Positions 45,777-54,732 of a stretch of 64,000 bases of DNA are shown in pieces. The first letter of the stretch is position 1. Each line of letters starts with the position of its first letter. The notes under the pieces were generated by a model. The model was not told where the DNA came from. It did not search any database and was given only the letters and a program-made list of their open reading frames with translations. The translations under genes were made by a program, and so were the position numbers. This DNA comes from CAYWWM01 sp965198025 (GTDB lineage Bacteria; Acidobacteriota; Terriglobia; 2-12-FULL-54-10). The DNA is taken from NCBI GenBank assembly GCA_965198025.1, contig OZ240237.1, positions 868,001 to 932,000 on the forward strand. The letters run 5' to 3'.

Positions 45777-46004
45777 ATGCAACTATCTGGTGTGGACGCT
45801 GCAATTCGTGAGTTGGAAGGGGAAGTCAAGAGAGTACAAGAGGCGATCGCGGTGCTGCGCAGGATTCAGGCACAGCGAGGCACGCCCTCCGGGTCCCCGG
45901 AACGGAAAGTCCGGCGGCTGTCGGCGCAGGCGCGGAAGAGAATCTCCGAAGCGGCCAAGAAGCGCTGGGCGGCTCTGCGGGAGAAGAAGGCTGGCAAGTC
46001 ATAG
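45777..46004 (+). CDS. Small coiled-coil protein with basic C-terminus
   Basis: The 75-residue product has a helical coiled-coil N-half (VDAAIRELEGEVKRVQEAIAVLRRI) and a Lys/Arg-rich tail with LSAQARKRISEAAKKRWAAL, a motif seen at the end of many short hypothetical proteins and reminiscent of histone- or NUMOD-like DNA-binding helices. ATG with AGGAG six bases upstream and its own promoter. Possibly a small nucleoid-associated or regulatory protein; this is inference. Confidence 0.65.
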   Translation: MQLSGVDAAIRELEGEVKRVQEAIAVLRRIQAQRGTPSGSPERKVRRLSAQARKRISEAAKKRWAALREKKAGKS

Positions 46005-46388
46005 ATAGCTTGTGGGTACAGAACGGGCGGTTGATACAATGGAGAAACGATAGTAAATCTGAATTACGAAGTCCTACTCTGACACCGATCTAAGCAGGAC
46101 TAACTGAGCTTGTTGAATTGGACAGTGGCCAGTCATGGCAGAAGTCGGAGTGCGGAATGAGCTATAGCTCGTCTGAGATTTTACTCCGCAAACCGGATAA
46201 CGTGAGCTTCGTCTTCCCCTCCTCTGGAAACGGTATATCAATACCTAATACTCCTGTGAGCCATCGACGAAGTATTCCAGGCCATCGGAAACCGCAAGCG
46301 TTTGTTCCCTAGAACATTTCAATAAAATGGAATGATACACAACAGTAAAATGAATCCTACGAGCCGTATGCTTCTGTTAGAAGGCAGT
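46005..46388. other. Intergenic region at the edge of the mobile element
   Basis: About 380 bp, richer in A and T than the genes around it, without a recognisable gene. A short inverted pair AGTCCT/AGGACT occurs near 46068-46104. The region ends at the tRNA-like fragment, so it is likely chromosome side or element end of an integration site. Confidence 0.4.
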
Positions 46389-46420
46389 AGGCCGCTGGTT
46401 CGATCCAGCCTGGGTCACCA
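46389..46420 (+). other. tRNA 3'-end fragment, probable integration (att) site
   Basis: The stretch reads as the 3' end of a tRNA: variable loop AGGCC, T stem GCTGG/CCAGC around a TTCGAT loop, acceptor strand CTGGGTC, discriminator A and CCA. No 5' half (which would start GACCCAG) is found upstream, so it is not a whole gene. The T loop has six bases instead of seven, so it is also damaged. An integrase gene begins its 3' end only 85 bp away. Tyrosine integrases commonly recombine into tRNA 3' ends, leaving such a fragment. Confidence 0.65.
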
Positions 46421-46504
46421 CTTAACTTGTTTGTTTTCAGCACCCGTTTTTCTATCCTCTCATTGCGGAAGACGGAAACGTAAAGAAACCGTCAGAAACC
46501 GGCC

Positions 46505-47533
46505 CTATCCGGCCAGCGCTGTAAAGGAAGTCGCGCCGCGATCGTTCGCCTGCCGGTCGAGCTTGGACAGCGCTTCCCGCATCATGTTGAGCTTTGCCTG
46601 GCTGTAGCGCTTGAACACCGCAGCGTCGCCTTGTCTGAGCATCTGCGTCACGAAATGATCCGCCACACCCCCGGCGCTGAGCCGGGTGGCAAACGTGTGG
46701 CGCAACTCGTACAGCGAAAAATGAGGCAGCCCGGCGCGCTTCAGCGTCCGGCCCCACAGCTTGGTCACCGACGTGATGTGCGGCTTGCTTGACCCCATCC
46801 GCTGGCTCGGGAACAGGTAGTCGGAATCGCCGCTCTGCTTCATCTGGGAGGCGAACGCTTCGCGTACTCTATCCGTCATCGGCATGTCTGCGATGCCATT
46901 CATCGTCTTGGAATCCGGCAGATGCACGATCTCGTTCTGCAGATCGACCTGTTGCTTTCGCATCGGGGTCAACTCGCGATAGGGCCGCAGCCCCATCTCC
47001 ACCATGATCACGATGATATTGCGCAAGCACACAGGTGCACAGGCTTCCAGCCGGACCTGCTCCGAGGCGGTCAGATAGTGCGGCTTGCGCGTCGTGCCCG
47101 CTAACGGCACCGGAAACTCCACCCCATTACACGGATTGACCGCCAGCCGCCGCTTCTTCACCGCCACGTTCAGGATGCGACGCAGGATGCGAAGCTCCTG
47201 ATGCACGGTGGCCGGTTTGAGCCGGCCGCGAAGTTGCAGCCCTGACTTGGTGTACACCCGCTTGCCTGTGTTCAATCTCGTCATCAGATACGATTCGATC
47301 TCTTCCGGCGTGATGTCCGAGAGTTTGTTCTTGCCGAACCGGGGCCTGAGGAATTTCAGCGCGCTGAGGTTTTGCCGGTGGGTCTGCTCACTCCGGAAGG
47401 GCGGTTGAGATCGGTTCTCCAGGAACCAGTCCGCCCACTCGTTGAAGGTGATCCCACCGTCCGGCGCGGCGCTCGGCAGCAGCCCCTCGTCGCGAGCCAC
47501 CAACCGCTTACGCAGCAAGTGGGCGTCTTCCAC
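46505..47533 (-). CDS. Tyrosine recombinase/integrase of the mobile element
   Basis: Site-specific recombinase likely responsible for inserting the element at the adjacent tRNA fragment. The 342-residue protein has a core-binding SAM-like domain (TFNEWADWFLENR, QNLSALKFLRPRFG) and a catalytic domain with Arg in EMGLRPYRELTPM, the LYELRHTFATRL block and the tyrosine in VFKRYSQAK. The usual histidine two positions before LRH is Tyr here, and the usual Gly-His before the tyrosine block is RQ, so two supporting catalytic histidines are missing and activity is uncertain. GTG start; AAGGAG lies 13 bases upstream, rather far. Confidence 0.85.
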   Translation of the reverse strand: MEDAHLLRKRLVARDEGLLPSAAPDGGITFNEWADWFLENRSQPPFRSEQTHRQNLSALKFLRPRFGKNKLSDITPEEIESYLMTRLNTGKRVYTKSGLQLRGRLKPATVHQELRILRRILNVAVKKRRLAVNPCNGVEFPVPLAGTTRKPHYLTASEQVRLEACAPVCLRNIIVIMVEMGLRPYRELTPMRKQQVDLQNEIVHLPDSKTMNGIADMPMTDRVREAFASQMKQSGDSDYLFPSQRMGSSKPHITSVTKLWGRTLKRAGLPHFSLYELRHTFATRLSAGGVADHFVTQMLRQGDAAVFKRYSQAKLNMMREALSKLDRQANDRGATSFTALAG

Positions 47534-47562
47534 TGTTTTCTACCAACTCCTTCCTTTCGTTG

Positions 47563-47697
47563 CTATTGCATTGCACGGTTTTGGGGCGTCTGCTTTCGCT
47601 CGACGTAAGCATACACCAGCGAGGGGCTGACGCCCAAGAAGCGGGCTGCGTCCTTCACCGTGACCGGGGCATCTGTCGCTTTTCCGTCCGGGCTCAT
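47563..47697 (-). CDS. Short excisionase-like helix-turn-helix protein
   Basis: A 44-residue frame starting at an ATG with GGAGGG upstream. VTVKDAARFLGVSPSLVYAYVERKQTP is a MerR/Xis-type helix-turn-helix of the excisionase family, which usually directs integrase toward excision. The wing and recognition extension that normally follow are missing because a TAG comes after QNRAMQ, so this is either a minimal form or truncated. It is 29 bp upstream of the integrase gene on the same strand. Confidence 0.6.
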   Translation of the reverse strand: MSPDGKATDAPVTVKDAARFLGVSPSLVYAYVERKQTPQNRAMQ

Positions 47698-47856
47698 CGT
47701 TCCCTCCTTACATTCCATACAAAACCACAAGTGAGAACTCCGCGCGGAGAGTCCGTTGCGATTGTGTCGTTAGTCCCACTCACACTCGGCGACACGTTTG
47801 ATCTGCTCGATGATCTGATCGACAAAGCGGCGGTGGTATTCCTCTGCGTCATCGCC

Positions 47857-48733
47857 CTACCCGTCATCGTGTTGCCTCCAGATCGGCTCGATGAGCCAGC
47901 GGTTCTGTGGCGCGTCGTAACCTTCGACGAGCAAGGATTCCTCCACAAACCGCCGTCCCTCGCGCCGGGTCATGTGAATCACCATCGCAATGCCGTCCAC
48001 CACGCCCCGGCAGGTGACCTCCCAGGGAAGCTCCCCGCCGCCCTGCATGGCCAACTGGCGAGCCGTGACAAGGCGCTCTCGGCGTTGTTGGCGTGTGCGG
48101 TGGTGAGCGAGCCGCCGTGTCCGGTGTTGAGGGCCTGGAGCAGGTCAGCAGCCTCTCCGCCGCGCACCTCGCTCACCACGATGTGATCCGGGCGGTGACG
48201 CAAGGCATGGCGCACCAGGTCCCGGATCGTCACGGCTCCTGTTGAGAGTCCGCGAGCCTCGAAGCGAACGCAATTGGAGTGCTCGATGCGAAGCTCCAGG
48301 GTGTCCTCGATGGCGACAATGCGCTCGTCGTCGGGTAGCAATTCAATGAGCGCATTCAGTAGCGTGGTCTTGCCCGATCCGGTGCCGCCTGAAACCAGAA
48401 TGTTCCGGCGCGTGTGCAACATCCGCTCCGCAGTTTCTTTCACGTTAATCGGAAGTGCTCCCTGGTCTACCAGGTCCTCGGCCGAGAATGCCCGTTTGCC
48501 AAATCTCCGCACAGTGATCGCCACTTTAGGGCTCGCCGGTGGCACGCAGATTGCCACCCGCGAGCCGTCCTCCAGGCGGGCATCGACAATGGGCGCAGAG
48601 GCCGGGTCCAGACCGAGCGACCGCGAGATATGGATTGCGGCCCGTTGATCATGATCTCGCTCACTTCCGGGTCCTCCAGAACGTCCTCCAGGCCGGGCAG
48701 AAAGGGTTTCAGCAACTCCAGTCCGTCGCTCAT
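47857..48733 (-). pseudogene. trbB: TrbB/VirB11-type conjugation ATPase, broken in three frames
   Basis: VirB11/TrbB hexameric ATPases power type IV secretion. Three frames make one protein. MSDGLELLKPFLPGLEDV to EIMINGP starts at the ATG at 48733. A second frame carries IHISRSLGLDPA, DGSRVAICVPPASP, Walker A SGGTGSGKTT, and the His box TGHGGSLTTAHAN. A third, from about 48054, carries MQGGGELPWEVTCRGVVDGI to the stop at 47857. Both frame changes are net minus one base. About 25 residues expected after NGP (the substrate-binding strand) also seem to be gone. The ATG overlaps the traG stop (ATGA). Confidence 0.8.
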
Positions 48734-50585
48734 AGCTTCCCCTCGGCCTTTGCCCGCCAGTAAGGAAGCGACCGGGGCAGGTAGTGCGGCTTGAGGTACA
48801 CGCGGGTTGCCGGGAGCGACCGTGCGCCGTCGTAGGGCAGGCAGATGGCCTGGCAGTTGGAGAGCAAAGCGAACTCGCGGGGCTGAAACACCGCCTCGCG
48901 CTGCTCGCGGAATGACTTGCTGGCCCCGACGCTGCCGGCGGCGCCTCCGGCCTGGGCCGATAGCATGGACACCTCGCTTTGCTTGGATGACTCGGTGATG
49001 GTGTAGGAAGGTTTGATCTTGGCGACCTGCCCGCATAGAGCTGAGGCTGCTTGGGCGCTGGCGTCGTCGCTCAAGGAAAGGAATATCCGGGTTCGCAGGG
49101 TTTGCAGTAGGGTGCGCCAAGCCTCTGAGCTGCCGAGTACCGATCGCAACGAAGAAATAGATTGGGTGGCGACGATCGGGATGCAACGGCATTGCCGGGT
49201 GAGGGCAAAGGATTTTTCGTCGCCGGATGGATCGTCCTCTCCCACGGAAGCGAACGCCTGGTATTCGTCGCAGATGAACACGGCCGGCCGGAAGTATTGC
49301 TCCGGCGCATCTTTCATCTGTGCCGGCCGCCGTAACAGCGTTTGCAGCCAGGCGTTCTTGAGCATGACGCCTACAGCTCGCGCCAGTGCCGGGTTGGTCC
49401 CGGCGGGCATATTCAGAGCCAGCACCTTGCCCGACTCGATCAGCTCATCGAGGGGGGGCAAGCTCTGACGCACTTTGATTCCCAGCCCCGGTTGTTTGGC
49501 TGGATCGGCCTCTTCCTGGTCGGTGGCCACCGCCGCCGTTTTTCAGGTGGTGGTGGTGGGCAGAATACCCGCGCCACGTCCGGCAGGTCGAATATGGACA
49601 GGAAAACGGAGATGCCTTCGACGATGCTCGACCGGATTTTGTTGTCGAGCATCAGCCAGTCGTGATGATACCAGCGTTTGACGGCCTCGACTCGGCCTCG
49701 AATCTCTTCCGCTCTTACGCTCTCGGTCCACTCGATCTCGTATTCGATTGGAGTTCTTTGAGCCGGGCTTCCACCGCAGGGTTGTGGGCCGTGTGGAATA
49801 TATTCTCATGCTTGATCGGGACCCAGTTGCAAATGCTCTCTAGCAAGTCCACGTTGGGCAGGAAGTTCTCGGTGGAAACAATAATTGATCCCTCCCGCAG
49901 GTCTCGGACGTAATCTTCGGCCTCCTTGATCTTGGCCGCAAACAGTTCCTTGTCGATGGCACAGTGGTAGACCTGTTGCAACGTGACCCAATGGCCGGGG
50001 AACACACGGTACAGCTCGATGATCCAACGGACCAGGTTGGTGTAGGCCTGTTGCCAGAACGGCTCCTTGCCTTTGCCGAATAACTGATTGAGCAAGGATG
50101 AGACGGTGTAGGCCAGCGAGTAAGAATCGAGCCACTTTGCCGAGAGTGGATTCCATTGCCAGCTTCCATCCATGCCCAGCTCCATGTAATCTTCTTCGCG
50201 GCCGGCATCGGCCAAGACTTGCCGGATGTCATGGCAGAAATCTCCTTTACTTCCAGTACCAGGCCGGCCGCCCGGCGCTGGGGATCGCCGGCCTGCCAGG
50301 ACAAGATTTGGTCCGCGAATGGGCGCATGCAAGCCGAGGTCTTGCCGGAGCCCACGGCGCCGAAGATTGCCACTCCGGTATAGAGCCCGCGCTCCGGGAT
50401 AATGAGCCAGGAAGGGTTGCTGATTTCGACGACTTTCACCGGGTGGTGAACCTCCCCGACAACGATAGCCGGACCTTCGTCCTCTGCGGGTTTCAGGGGC
50501 CACGTTGGCAGCGTTCCAATTGTCGGAAGTCCGATCCTCCAATGCTCAAACCAGACCCGCCAGACCGTGATAAGAACGAACCCGC
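48730..50585 (-). pseudogene. traG: TraG/VirD4-type coupling protein, broken in four frames
   Basis: Coupling proteins deliver the relaxase-DNA complex to the secretion channel. Successive frames give LITVWRVWFEHWRIG, VGEVHHPVKVVEI and Walker A FGAVGSGKTS; then from about 50230 GDFCHDIRQVLADAGREEDY to LKELQ; then from about 49745 RWYHHDWLMLDNK and FLSIFDLPDVARVFCPPP; and from about 49530 LDELIESGKVLALNMPAGTN, Walker B FICDEYQAF and the stop at 48730. All three breaks are net minus one base. No start codon remains; the beginning is fused to the end of trbE. Non-functional as read. Confidence 0.8.
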
Positions 50586-52874
50586 CGCCTCCGGTCGCCG
50601 CAAATACAGCTCCCGCTTGGGGATCAAACCGCGTATGGTGGCCACCTCGGAGGGATTCAGGCGGAAGATGTCGGCCGCCTTCGCCGGCAGCTCCGGGTTG
50701 GCGAGGAAGCGTTTGGTCGGCATGGATTCGAGCAACACCTCGGCCCCGGCCGTGCCGGTCACGTCCACGGCGCTTTGCGTCGCCATAATCAGGGCGGCGT
50801 TCTTCTTTCTCCAGGTCTTGGCGGCCTCGGCCAAATAACTCAGCACGGCCGGATCGCGGAGATACCGCCAGGCTTCGTCCACCACCATCAACTTCACACG
50901 AGCCGTCTCCGCTGGATTTTCCAGCGCCAGGCGCAACCGCTCCAGAAGGTAAAACAGCGCCGCCTCGCATAAGTCCTCGTGCTCGGCGGCTCCGGCCAGG
51001 TCGATCACCTGCCAGTCGGCAAGTTCAATGTCGGCCTCTCCGGCCGGGTTGTCGAAGTATTTTCCCCACGCGCCTTCGCCGTGCCAGCGCCCCATCGCAG
51101 GCCACATTTTCTTAGGCAAGCTCTTGACCAGCACCCCCAAGGTGCGGCGGTCCGCAGGGAACGAGTACAAGTCCTCGATGCGGGCTCGGAGTTCGCTGGG
51201 ATCTTCCCCGCTCACCTGCCAGCCTCCTATCCGCAGCAGGCGCGTGATCCAGCCTGTCAAAAACTGGAAGGTCCGCTCGCCTACCGGCAGTGCGAAGGGC
51301 CGCAAGCGAAAGCCTCCCGCGCCGCTGTCGTCGTCGGGGGAGAGCTCCAGATACCCGCCTCCCAGAAAGCGGGTCAGCCAGCGATAGGAGCCGCCCAAGT
51401 CGAGAATCAGAACTCGTGGGTTGTATTGCAGTGCTTGTACCAGCAGAAAGTTCAACGTGAAGCTCTTGCCCGCGCCGGTCGCTCCGAGAACCAGCGTGTG
51501 CCCGACGTCGCCGTGAAACAGATCGTAGTAGTAGGGCGTTTTCCACTGCGTTTCCAGGATCGCCAGCGCGTCGCGGTTCAAGTGATTGCTCCGTGGGGTG
51601 CCACTCGGCGGACCGAATATCGGAGCCATGCAAGCCGCCGCACCGGCCGAAACAAAGACGGAGCGGACCTGCCGTTTCCTCGGCTGCGCCGGCATCCGGC
51701 AGAACCACGCGGGGAGCTGCCCGTAGCCTTCCCGGATCGCCTTGGCGTCGTGAGCCGAAAAGATGCGGCGAATATCGCCGTCCAGCCGTTCGGTCTGATC
51801 CAGCTCTCCATGCAGTGCGATGGTGAGCGCCAGGTCGCCGTAGGCGATACCTTCCGTCTCCAGCTCTACCAGGGCGTTCCCTAAGCGGCTGGATTCAGCT
51901 TCGGCGGCGCTGTCCACCATCGCCGCGCTGGTTCCCTCGGTTTCCTGCACGTGCGCCATCAAGGAGTAACGTTTCGAGAAATAGTGGCGCTGCGCCCCGC
52001 GTATCTTTCGCCGGGCAGAATCGAGGCCCCACGGCCGCCATTCCATCGCCACGGTCATAGTTGCATCGAGGCGGTACAGGTCGTTCAGCAAGTTGGCCTG
52101 CGCTCCGCCTGGGGGCGAGAGCAGCGAGTACAAGATGACGGGTTCGCCGTCCAGTCGTAGGTAACGCCTCTCGGCCTCCAGCTCGCTGCGAGCGAGCCGC
52201 CAGTTCATGCCGCTGCCGGTTGCTCCCTCCCAGCCGCTTCCGGGCCGATTGATGAGTTCGCTTAAGATGATTGATCCTTCCTCGGCCTCCAGCAATTTCA
52301 AAGGCGTCAAGTCCGAAACAAGAGCGCATGAGGCGTCTACCAGTTGCCGGAAGCGAGCGGCGGCTTCCTCGATCTCGGATAGAAGATAGACCGATTCATG
52401 CGGGTTGCGACGGCGGGCAAGCCAGCTCTGAAAGTAGCTTTTCCACCATGCTTGATTGCCTCGGCCAGAGGCGGCCGATGATAAGTGAGGGTCGTGGGTC
52501 CAGGCGACATAGGACTGGATCGTTTTGACTCGGTTGGACAGAAAAGACCGCCGCCGCCTCTGAGAGATTGCTGCCACGGTGGATTGCTCTCCCAGTTCTC
52601 CGGGGTCGAATCGAGGTGCCCGGCGAAACAGATAGAAGTAAATCCTCGTTCGTGCATCGGCCCCGGAAAGCAACCGCTGCCAGCGATTCAGCACTATGTC
52701 CATCTGCTCGGGTGTTCGCCCGTCCAGAACAGCGGGCGACAACCGCGCCATGCTTACCAGCTCACCGGCGCGGGTCAGGCAGGTTCTCCCGTCCTCCAGC
52801 CAGCCCCAATAAGGGATTTCCTCGGCCAGCGCTCCGGCCGCTTCATAGTCGGCTACTTCCTGATCTACATTCAT
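50493..52874 (-). CDS. trbE: TrbE/VirB4-type conjugation ATPase, C-terminus altered
   Basis: VirB4-family ATPases energise assembly of the mating channel. The 793-residue frame has an N-terminal VirB4 domain (PYWGWLEDGRTCLTRAGELVSM), Walker A LGATGAGKSFT, Walker B LMVVDEAWRYL and the late MATQSAVDV motif. After KRELYLRRPEAAG the expected last ~60 residues are missing; the frame runs out-of-register over the start of traG and ends after QLERCQRGP, so trbE and traG appear joined by a deletion. The ATG overlaps the trbD stop by one shared block (ATGA). Confidence 0.82.
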   Translation of the reverse strand: MNVDQEVADYEAAGALAEEIPYWGWLEDGRTCLTRAGELVSMARLSPAVLDGRTPEQMDIVLNRWQRLLSGADARTRIYFYLFRRAPRFDPGELGEQSTVAAISQRRRRSFLSNRVKTIQSYVAWTHDPHLSSAASGRGNQAWWKSYFQSWLARRRNPHESVYLLSEIEEAAARFRQLVDASCALVSDLTPLKLLEAEEGSIILSELINRPGSGWEGATGSGMNWRLARSELEAERRYLRLDGEPVILYSLLSPPGGAQANLLNDLYRLDATMTVAMEWRPWGLDSARRKIRGAQRHYFSKRYSLMAHVQETEGTSAAMVDSAAEAESSRLGNALVELETEGIAYGDLALTIALHGELDQTERLDGDIRRIFSAHDAKAIREGYGQLPAWFCRMPAQPRKRQVRSVFVSAGAAACMAPIFGPPSGTPRSNHLNRDALAILETQWKTPYYYDLFHGDVGHTLVLGATGAGKSFTLNFLLVQALQYNPRVLILDLGGSYRWLTRFLGGGYLELSPDDDSGAGGFRLRPFALPVGERTFQFLTGWITRLLRIGGWQVSGEDPSELRARIEDLYSFPADRRTLGVLVKSLPKKMWPAMGRWHGEGAWGKYFDNPAGEADIELADWQVIDLAGAAEHEDLCEAALFYLLERLRLALENPAETARVKLMVVDEAWRYLRDPAVLSYLAEAAKTWRKKNAALIMATQSAVDVTGTAGAEVLLESMPTKRFLANPELPAKAADIFRLNPSEVATIRGLIPKRELYLRRPEAAGSFLSRSGGSGLSIGGSDFRQLERCQRGP

Positions 52875-53173
52875 TGCTGCCCTCGGATTAGCAGATACCA
52901 GGGGGATTCGGCCCACTTGCCGGGATCGTAGCGGGCCTTAAAACGGGTAGAGGCTCGCAGGATTTCCACCATGTTGGGGTCCTCGCGCCACGCAAACCAG
53001 CCAGCGCCATAGAGCACTACAAAGATCACGCCGCCGGTCATCAGCGAGTTGATCGCGGTCCACATTGCCAGCCCCAACATGGCGCTGAGTAGAAACCAGC
53101 GGCGCTTCACGCCCATGATCGTGAGCGGCGCGCTCAAGGCTGGATAGGCCGGCCACGTCTTCGCGCCCTGCAT
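52871..53173 (-). CDS. trbD: TrbD/VirB3-type membrane protein
   Basis: VirB3-like component of the type IV secretion inner-membrane complex. The 100-residue product has a hydrophobic hairpin (WFLLSAMLGLAMWTAI, GGVIFVVLYGAGWFA) followed by a cytoplasmic tail ending DPGKWAESPWYLLIRGQQ. The ATG at 53173 shares one base with the trbC stop (TGATG), and its own stop overlaps the trbE start, so the three genes are coupled. The order trbC-trbD-trbE is conserved. Confidence 0.82.
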   Translation of the reverse strand: MQGAKTWPAYPALSAPLTIMGVKRRWFLLSAMLGLAMWTAINSLMTGGVIFVVLYGAGWFAWREDPNMVEILRASTRFKARYDPGKWAESPWYLLIRGQQ

Positions 53174-53463
53174 CAGAACAACCAAGTCAAGAAATTGGCC
53201 GCGCCCATCGCCATGCCTAATCCGAAGATGATCCCGGCCAAAGCCCGCTTGCTGCCGCCTTCCCCGAAGGCGAACATCAATCCGCCCACCACAATGGCAA
53301 TCAGGCTCAAACCCCGTGCGATCGGGCCTGTGAAAGCACCCTCCAGCACGGTGATTGCATCCAGCCACGGACTCACGCCCTGGGCCAAAAGCTCCTGCTG
53401 CATCAGCAAACCCATGCCTGTAATTAGCGCCGCTGTACGGAATTTGGGAAATCGTGAAGTCAT
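53173..53463 (-). CDS. trbC: TrbC/VirB2-type conjugative pilin
   Basis: The 96-residue precursor has an N-terminal signal sequence and two long hydrophobic helices (PIARGLSLIAIVVGGLMFAFG, LAGIIFGLGMAMGAANFLTWLF) separated by a short polar loop, the standard VirB2/TrbC pilin layout. ATG with AAAGGAG six bases upstream. Coupled to trbD through TGATG. Confidence 0.85.
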   Translation of the reverse strand: MTSRFPKFRTAALITGMGLLMQQELLAQGVSPWLDAITVLEGAFTGPIARGLSLIAIVVGGLMFAFGEGGSKRALAGIIFGLGMAMGAANFLTWLF

Positions 53464-53493
53464 GACTTGCTCCTTTGTTGGTTCGGTTGGTAG

Positions 53494-53814
53494 TCAGTCC
53501 AGAAACTTCCCCTTTGACTGATTGTGCAAAGTCTCTGCGAGTTTGGGGTCGCCGCCCTCTCCGCGCCGGATCGAGCGCTCCACGAGATCAACCTTGCGGC
53601 CTAAATCGGCCAAGCCCAATGATCGAGCAGCTGCGTAAATGGAAAAAGCGAACGAGACAACGGCCAGCCCGCCATACAGGGTGATGGGCAACCAGTAGTC
53701 GCGCAGCAGGACTTTCCAGTGAGGTTTGAGATAGATCAGTTCCGGCAAGCCGAAGATCGCGGCCACGCCTAAGGCGGTCACGGTGAGTCCGATACTGACT
53801 TTCCACGGTTGCAT
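53494..53814 (-). CDS. Small two-helix membrane protein of the conjugation cluster
   Basis: A 106-residue protein with two transmembrane helices (IGLTVTALGVAAIFGLPELIYL and YWLPITLYGGLAVVSFAFSIY) and a charged cytoplasmic tail (RKVDLVERSIRRGEGG). It lies between the replication-relaxation-like gene and trbC in the same orientation with short spacing, so it likely belongs to the transfer machinery. I do not recognise the family. Confidence 0.55.
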   Translation of the reverse strand: MQPWKVSIGLTVTALGVAAIFGLPELIYLKPHWKVLLRDYWLPITLYGGLAVVSFAFSIYAAARSLGLADLGRKVDLVERSIRRGEGGDPKLAETLHNQSKGKFLD

Positions 53815-53817
53815 AGC

Positions 53818-54714
53818 TCAAAGCTCGATCGAGCCGTCTCGCCCGCCGCGTGCGGGTGCGCCGCCTCTGCCGTCGCGCCCTCCTTTGCCGAGCACCCGGC
53901 GGATCGCGGCGATTGCCCGTCCGCCGCTTCCGTGCATCTGGAATCCGGCCCGGGCTTTGGAGGCGATAGCGCCGGGCCGGTAGTGTTCCGACGCAATTTC
54001 GACGTTGACGCGCCCGCTGCGGCCCTCACTGTCCAGATATTCAATCTGAGCGTCGGGATAGACGATCCGGCCCTGTTGGATAGGAAGTTCTAAATCCTGA
54101 GCGGCCTTGCGCCGCGCCGCGTCTGCCGCCGCCCTGCCTTCCTTGGCCCGCGCCGTTTCGGTGGCGCGCGCCACCTGTTTTTTCATTTCTGCGTCGATCC
54201 GGATTCGCTGAATCCTGGCCCCTTGTTGCAGAAGTCGCTGCTGCTCGATCTGAGCTGCCCGGTAAACGGCGGTATCGTGGCTCAACTCGCCACGTTTCAC
54301 CAGACCGGACCAGGTTTGCTGTTCCTTGTCGAATCCCTGCTCGACGGCGTAATCGCGCGCTTTTCGCGCCCCGGCCTCGGTCAAGGTGAGCACTTTGTAC
54401 GTGCCGCCGTTCGGCCCCTTCGCTTGATGCTCTCTCATGTGGCCGTCTCGTATCATGCGATCCACGGCCCGCCGCGCCGTGTAGGGATGTCCATCGAAGT
54501 GTGACTCTGCCAGGTCGCGGTAGGATATGTTGCGATACATCCCTACGTCGGCCAGCGCCCCTTCGGTGCGCTCCTGAAAGCCGCGCTTGTCCTCGCGCGG
54601 ATCGTACTCGCGCCGATGTCCTGTGCGGGGTTGTTCGCGTTCCCGGTCGGAACGCGTGGGGAGAGTAGGAGTGCGATTGTCCTCTCGGAGTAGGATGTCG
54701 AGTGGATCGAACAT
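53818..54714 (-). CDS. Replication-relaxation-like winged-helix protein
   Basis: The 298-residue protein has a winged-helix domain (MYRNISYRDLAESHFDGHPYTARRAVDRM, with wing GGTYKVLTLTEAG) followed by SGLVKRGELSHDTAVYRAAQ, an alpha-helical Ala/Arg stretch, and a beta/alpha segment RIVYPDAQIEYLDSEGRSGRVNVEIASEHY that looks like a nuclease-fold core. This matches the Replic_Relax-type family found in conjugative elements, thought to act in DNA processing. ATG start. It is the first intact gene of the transfer cluster. No canonical relaxase is present in the window, so this could be part of, or replace, the DNA-processing step. Confidence 0.65.
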   Translation of the reverse strand: MFDPLDILLREDNRTPTLPTRSDREREQPRTGHRREYDPREDKRGFQERTEGALADVGMYRNISYRDLAESHFDGHPYTARRAVDRMIRDGHMREHQAKGPNGGTYKVLTLTEAGARKARDYAVEQGFDKEQQTWSGLVKRGELSHDTAVYRAAQIEQQRLLQQGARIQRIRIDAEMKKQVARATETARAKEGRAAADAARRKAAQDLELPIQQGRIVYPDAQIEYLDSEGRSGRVNVEIASEHYRPGAIASKARAGFQMHGSGGRAIAAIRRVLGKGGRDGRGGAPARGGRDGSIEL

Positions 54715-54732
54715 CTGTGCTCCTTCCCGGGG

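Noticed and set aside
46350..46420. Complete tRNA gene
   Set aside because: No D arm, no matching 5' acceptor strand and no proper anticodon stem can be folded; only the 3' part is tRNA-like.
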